DNA from: an uncultured Clostridia bacterium
Lineage (GTDB): Bacteria > Bacillota > Clostridia > Oscillospirales > CAG-272
DNA: 7,326 bases
NCBI GenBank assembly: GCA_946641795.1
Contig: CAMPBZ010000056.1
Span: forward strand, 1 to 7,326
Reading direction: 5' to 3'
This document shows, one piece after another, positions 5,445 to 7,326 of the stretch. The stretch's first letter is position 1. The number at the start of each line of letters is the position of its first letter. A program made the translations under genes and the position numbers. The notes under the pieces were generated by a model that made no database searches, was not told the origin of the DNA, and saw only the letters and a program-made list of their open reading frames with translations.

Positions 5445-6515
5445 ATGAAAAAAAGAAACAAAATTCTTCTTGCGGTTGTTGGCGCGGTACTGGCGGTTGC
5501 CGCCGTTTGCCTTTTGACGGCCTATTTCCTGCTTTTGCACCACTACCGCGGCAACGAGGTGATGGCTCCGTGGAGCGAAGACGACGCCTTTTCGCTTGCG
5601 GAAATTGCCACCGTGGAAAAGCAGAAAGGCAAGCCGTTTGTGATTTTGAACCTTGCCGACGTTCAACTCTGCGACCTGGAAGACTTTTTTTACCTGGACG
5701 ACATGAAACGCGAGATCACCGATCTCGTAAATCGCGCCAAGCCCGACCTGATCACCCTGACCGGCGACCAGACCTGGAGCAACGAAAACCTGATTAGTTT
5801 AAGATCGCTTCTTTCCTGGCTGGATTCCTTTCAAATCCCCTACGCGCCGGTTTTCGGCAACCACGATTACGGCAACCAGCCGGATTCGGCCGTGCTCTCA
5901 CGGAACGCCTGCTGTGACCTTTACGAAAGTGGAAAATACTCGCTCTTCCGCCGCGGCCCTTCCAACCTCGGCTCGCTCGGCAATTACGTTGTGAATGTTA
6001 CCGAGGAAGGAAAAATTGTAAAAACGCTCTATTTTTTGGATTCCGGCTATGAGGATCAGATCTCCGACGAGCAGATCGCCTGGCTCCAATGGAACGCCGA
6101 GGGGTTACGCGCGGCAAACGGCGGCGAATATCCCGCCGGAATGTGCTTTTTCCACAAACCCATTCCCGAATATCGGGCGGCCTACAACGCCTACCGGGAG
6201 GGCGACCCAACCGTGGAAACGATTGGTGAAGTTTATGTGAGCGATTCCCTTTCCGGCTCCCGGCAAAACGGTTTTTTTGCCGCGGCAAAGGCGGTTGGCG
6301 TAACCGATATTGTTTGCGGCCACCAGCACGGGAACTGCTTTACCATCAAATACGAGGGCGTGCGCCTGACCTTTGCTCTGAAAACCGGCGACCGCGTGTA
6401 TTACTACGCCGACGAAAACATTTCGCTGGACGGCGCCACCCGGTTTTCGATTACCGAGGAAGCAACCGAGATCACTTTGATCTTTGCGAACAAAAAAGAG
6501 GGTGATCCGCAATGA
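5445..6515 (+). CDS. Membrane-anchored calcineurin-like metallophosphoesterase
   Basis: This is a predicted phosphomonoesterase or phosphodiesterase with a dinuclear metal centre. It is probably tethered to the membrane with its catalytic domain outside. Residues 7-31 form one hydrophobic helix after MKKRNK, an uncleaved signal anchor or signal peptide. The catalytic motifs run in order: ADVQ (D72-Q74), TGDQ (D108), GNHD (138-141), FFHKPIPEY (H237) and CGHQHGN (H293, H295). FHKPIPEY and GHQHGN resemble the Dcr2 / plant PAP28 branch of the superfamily. The first motif is normally D-x-H, and here the histidine is glutamine. At 356 residues it is a normal length. The ATG at 5445 is supported by a modest GGAA at 5433-5436 and by the signal anchor. 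It overlaps the next gene by 4 bp, so the two are probably translationally coupled. The substrate cannot be told from the sequence. Confidence 0.9.
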   Translation: MKKRNKILLAVVGAVLAVAAVCLLTAYFLLLHHYRGNEVMAPWSEDDAFSLAEIATVEKQKGKPFVILNLADVQLCDLEDFFYLDDMKREITDLVNRAKPDLITLTGDQTWSNENLISLRSLLSWLDSFQIPYAPVFGNHDYGNQPDSAVLSRNACCDLYESGKYSLFRRGPSNLGSLGNYVVNVTEEGKIVKTLYFLDSGYEDQISDEQIAWLQWNAEGLRAANGGEYPAGMCFFHKPIPEYRAAYNAYREGDPTVETIGEVYVSDSLSGSRQNGFFAAAKAVGVTDIVCGHQHGNCFTIKYEGVRLTFALKTGDRVYYYADENISLDGATRFSITEEATEITLIFANKKEGDPQ

Positions 6516-7117
6516 AGACCGCGATCGTTTACGTTCACGGAAAAGGCGGCGAAGCGGCAGAGGCCGACCGGTTCCGCCCGCTGTTTGCAAACTGCGAGGT
6601 GATCGGCTTTGACTACCGTTCCGACACACCCTGGGATGCGAAAATCGAGTTCCCTCCTTTTTTTGCCGACTTGAAAAAGAAGTTTGACCGGGTGGTTCTG
6701 CTTGCCAACAGCATTGGCGCCTATTTCTCGATTTGTTCCCTAACCGGGGAGCAGATCGACCGCGCGTTTTTCATTTCCCCGGTGGTGGATATGAAACGGT
6801 TGATTGAAGATATGCTCGCTTGGGTGGGCGCGGGCAAGGCGGATTTGCAGGCGCGCGGCAGCATTCCTACTTCCTTTGGAGAAACGCTCTCGTGGAATTA
6901 CTACACCTACGTTTGCGACCATCCGGCGGTCTGGCGGGTGCCGACCGAAATCCTCTTCGGCGGGCGGGACACCCTGATCCCCCGCGAAACGGTGGAAGCG
7001 TTTGCAAAAAGCACCGGCGCCGGCCTGACTATTTGGGAGCCCGGCGAGCACTGGTTCCACACCGGGGCGCAGTTGCGTTTTTTGGACGACTGGCTTGAAA
7101 ACAAGCTGAAAGTATAG
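6512..7117 (+). CDS. Small alpha/beta-hydrolase family protein
   Basis: This is a predicted serine hydrolase (esterase, thioesterase or amidase) of 201 residues, cytoplasmic because no signal peptide is seen. The N-terminal strand VYVHGKGG (6-13) supplies the oxyanion-type HG motif. The nucleophile elbow is LLANSIGA, with S67, an A-N-S-I-G variant of G-x-S-x-G. The likely acid is D153 in FGGRDTLIP and the likely base is H180 in GEHWFHT. The protein is short for the fold, with little room for a lid domain. Its ATG overlaps the previous stop in ATGA, and GAGGGTG (6498-6504) within the previous gene serves as ribosome binding site. It lies 10 bp ahead of bioY, so a role near biotin metabolism (a BioH-like esterase or release of conjugated biotin) is possible but unproven. 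The fold is well supported and the substrate is unknown. Confidence 0.85.
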   Translation: MKTAIVYVHGKGGEAAEADRFRPLFANCEVIGFDYRSDTPWDAKIEFPPFFADLKKKFDRVVLLANSIGAYFSICSLTGEQIDRAFFISPVVDMKRLIEDMLAWVGAGKADLQARGSIPTSFGETLSWNYYTYVCDHPAVWRVPTEILFGGRDTLIPRETVEAFAKSTGAGLTIWEPGEHWFHTGAQLRFLDDWLENKLKV

Positions 7118-7120
7118 GAG
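7116..7120 (+). promoter_or_regulatory. Ribosome binding site of bioY
   Basis: AGGAG overlaps the stop codon of the hydrolase gene (TAG at 7115-7117) and lies 7 nt before the ATG at 7128. This confirms the bioY start and points to coupled expression with the upstream gene. Confidence 0.85.
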
Positions 7121-7127
7121 CATTACC

Positions 7128-7326
7128 ATGCGTTTTCGTACCCTTCAAATGACCTTTACGGCGCTGTTTGCCGCAGTGATCGCCGTCTTTTCGGTGATCC
7201 CGCTGCCCTTCACCTTTCTCGGCGTGCCAATGACGCTGCAAACCTTTATTGTTGCCTTTACCGGCTTTTTGCTGGGCTGGAAGATGGGGCTGGGATCGGT
7301 ATCGCTCTACCTGCTTCTCGGCTCGC
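7128..7326 (+). CDS. bioY: BioY biotin transporter substrate-binding protein (partial)
   Basis: BioY is the integral-membrane S component of ECF-type biotin transporters. It binds biotin and works alone or with the shared EcfAA'T energising module. Only the first 66 codons are present, and the frame is open to the right edge (full proteins are about 180-200 residues). The visible part starts MRFRTLQMTFTALFAAVIAV, then gives IPLPFTFLGVPMTLQTF and GFLLGWKMGLGSVSLYLLLG. The pattern IPLPF-x(5)-P-x-TLQTF, followed by a G-x-K-x-G turn and YLLLG, is the BioY N-terminal signature. The ATG has an AGGAG 7 nt upstream. It is the third gene of a tight cluster with the phosphoesterase and hydrolase genes, and I see no riboswitch or BirA-type site immediately before it. 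Confidence 0.9.
   Translation, partial: MRFRTLQMTFTALFAAVIAVFSVIPLPFTFLGVPMTLQTFIVAFTGFLLGWKMGLGSVSLYLLLGS

Noticed and set aside
1..7326. Mobile elements, CRISPR arrays, defence or prophage genes
   Set aside because: I saw no transposase, integrase, spaced direct repeats or terminal inverted repeats. The tRNA gene is not followed by an integrase or a duplicated 3' end within the window.

Overview
The window is about 58% GC (estimated by eye) and looks chromosomal. It most likely comes from a GC-rich Clostridia-class Firmicute, of the gut Ruminococcaceae/Oscillospiraceae kind. This rests on the Gram-positive-type N-terminus of RpoB, strong AGGAGG-like ribosome binding sites, a TTG start, textbook sigma-A promoters, intrinsic terminators with U-tracts, an encoded CCA on the tRNA, and a BioY transporter. 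The assignment is an inference, because no 16S rRNA or other phylogenetic marker is complete here. I see no mobile element, CRISPR array or prophage signal.

Layout. (1) 1-1815, minus strand: the first 605 codons of rpoB (RNA polymerase beta), running off the left edge. (2) 1816-2248: a 433-bp divergent intergenic region rich in T/A tracts. It holds a near-consensus rpoB promoter, a leader of about 210 nt with a strong hairpin, and candidate promoters for the gene on the other side. (3) 2249-4945, plus: an 898-residue P2-type, PMCA-like calcium-transporting ATPase that starts at TTG. (4) 4946-5330: two very compact RNA transcription units. The first is an unrecognised structured RNA with its own promoter and two terminator hairpins. 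The second is tRNA-Ser(GGA) with its own promoter and terminator. (5) 5445 to the right edge, plus: a tightly packed unit of a membrane-anchored metallophosphoesterase, a small alpha/beta hydrolase (4-bp overlap) and bioY (10-bp gap, truncated by the window edge).

Function. rpoB, tRNA-Ser and the ATPase are housekeeping or ion-homeostasis genes with no obvious joint role. The last three genes look co-transcribed. BioY is the substrate-binding membrane protein for biotin uptake, so the two hydrolytic enzymes ahead of it may be linked to cofactor salvage, but that is only a positional inference.

The items most worth a second look are the orphan structured RNA at about 4984-5127, the long hairpin-bearing rpoB leader with rpoB separated from its usual rplJ-rplL neighbours, and the altered first metal-binding motif (D-x-Q) of the phosphoesterase.
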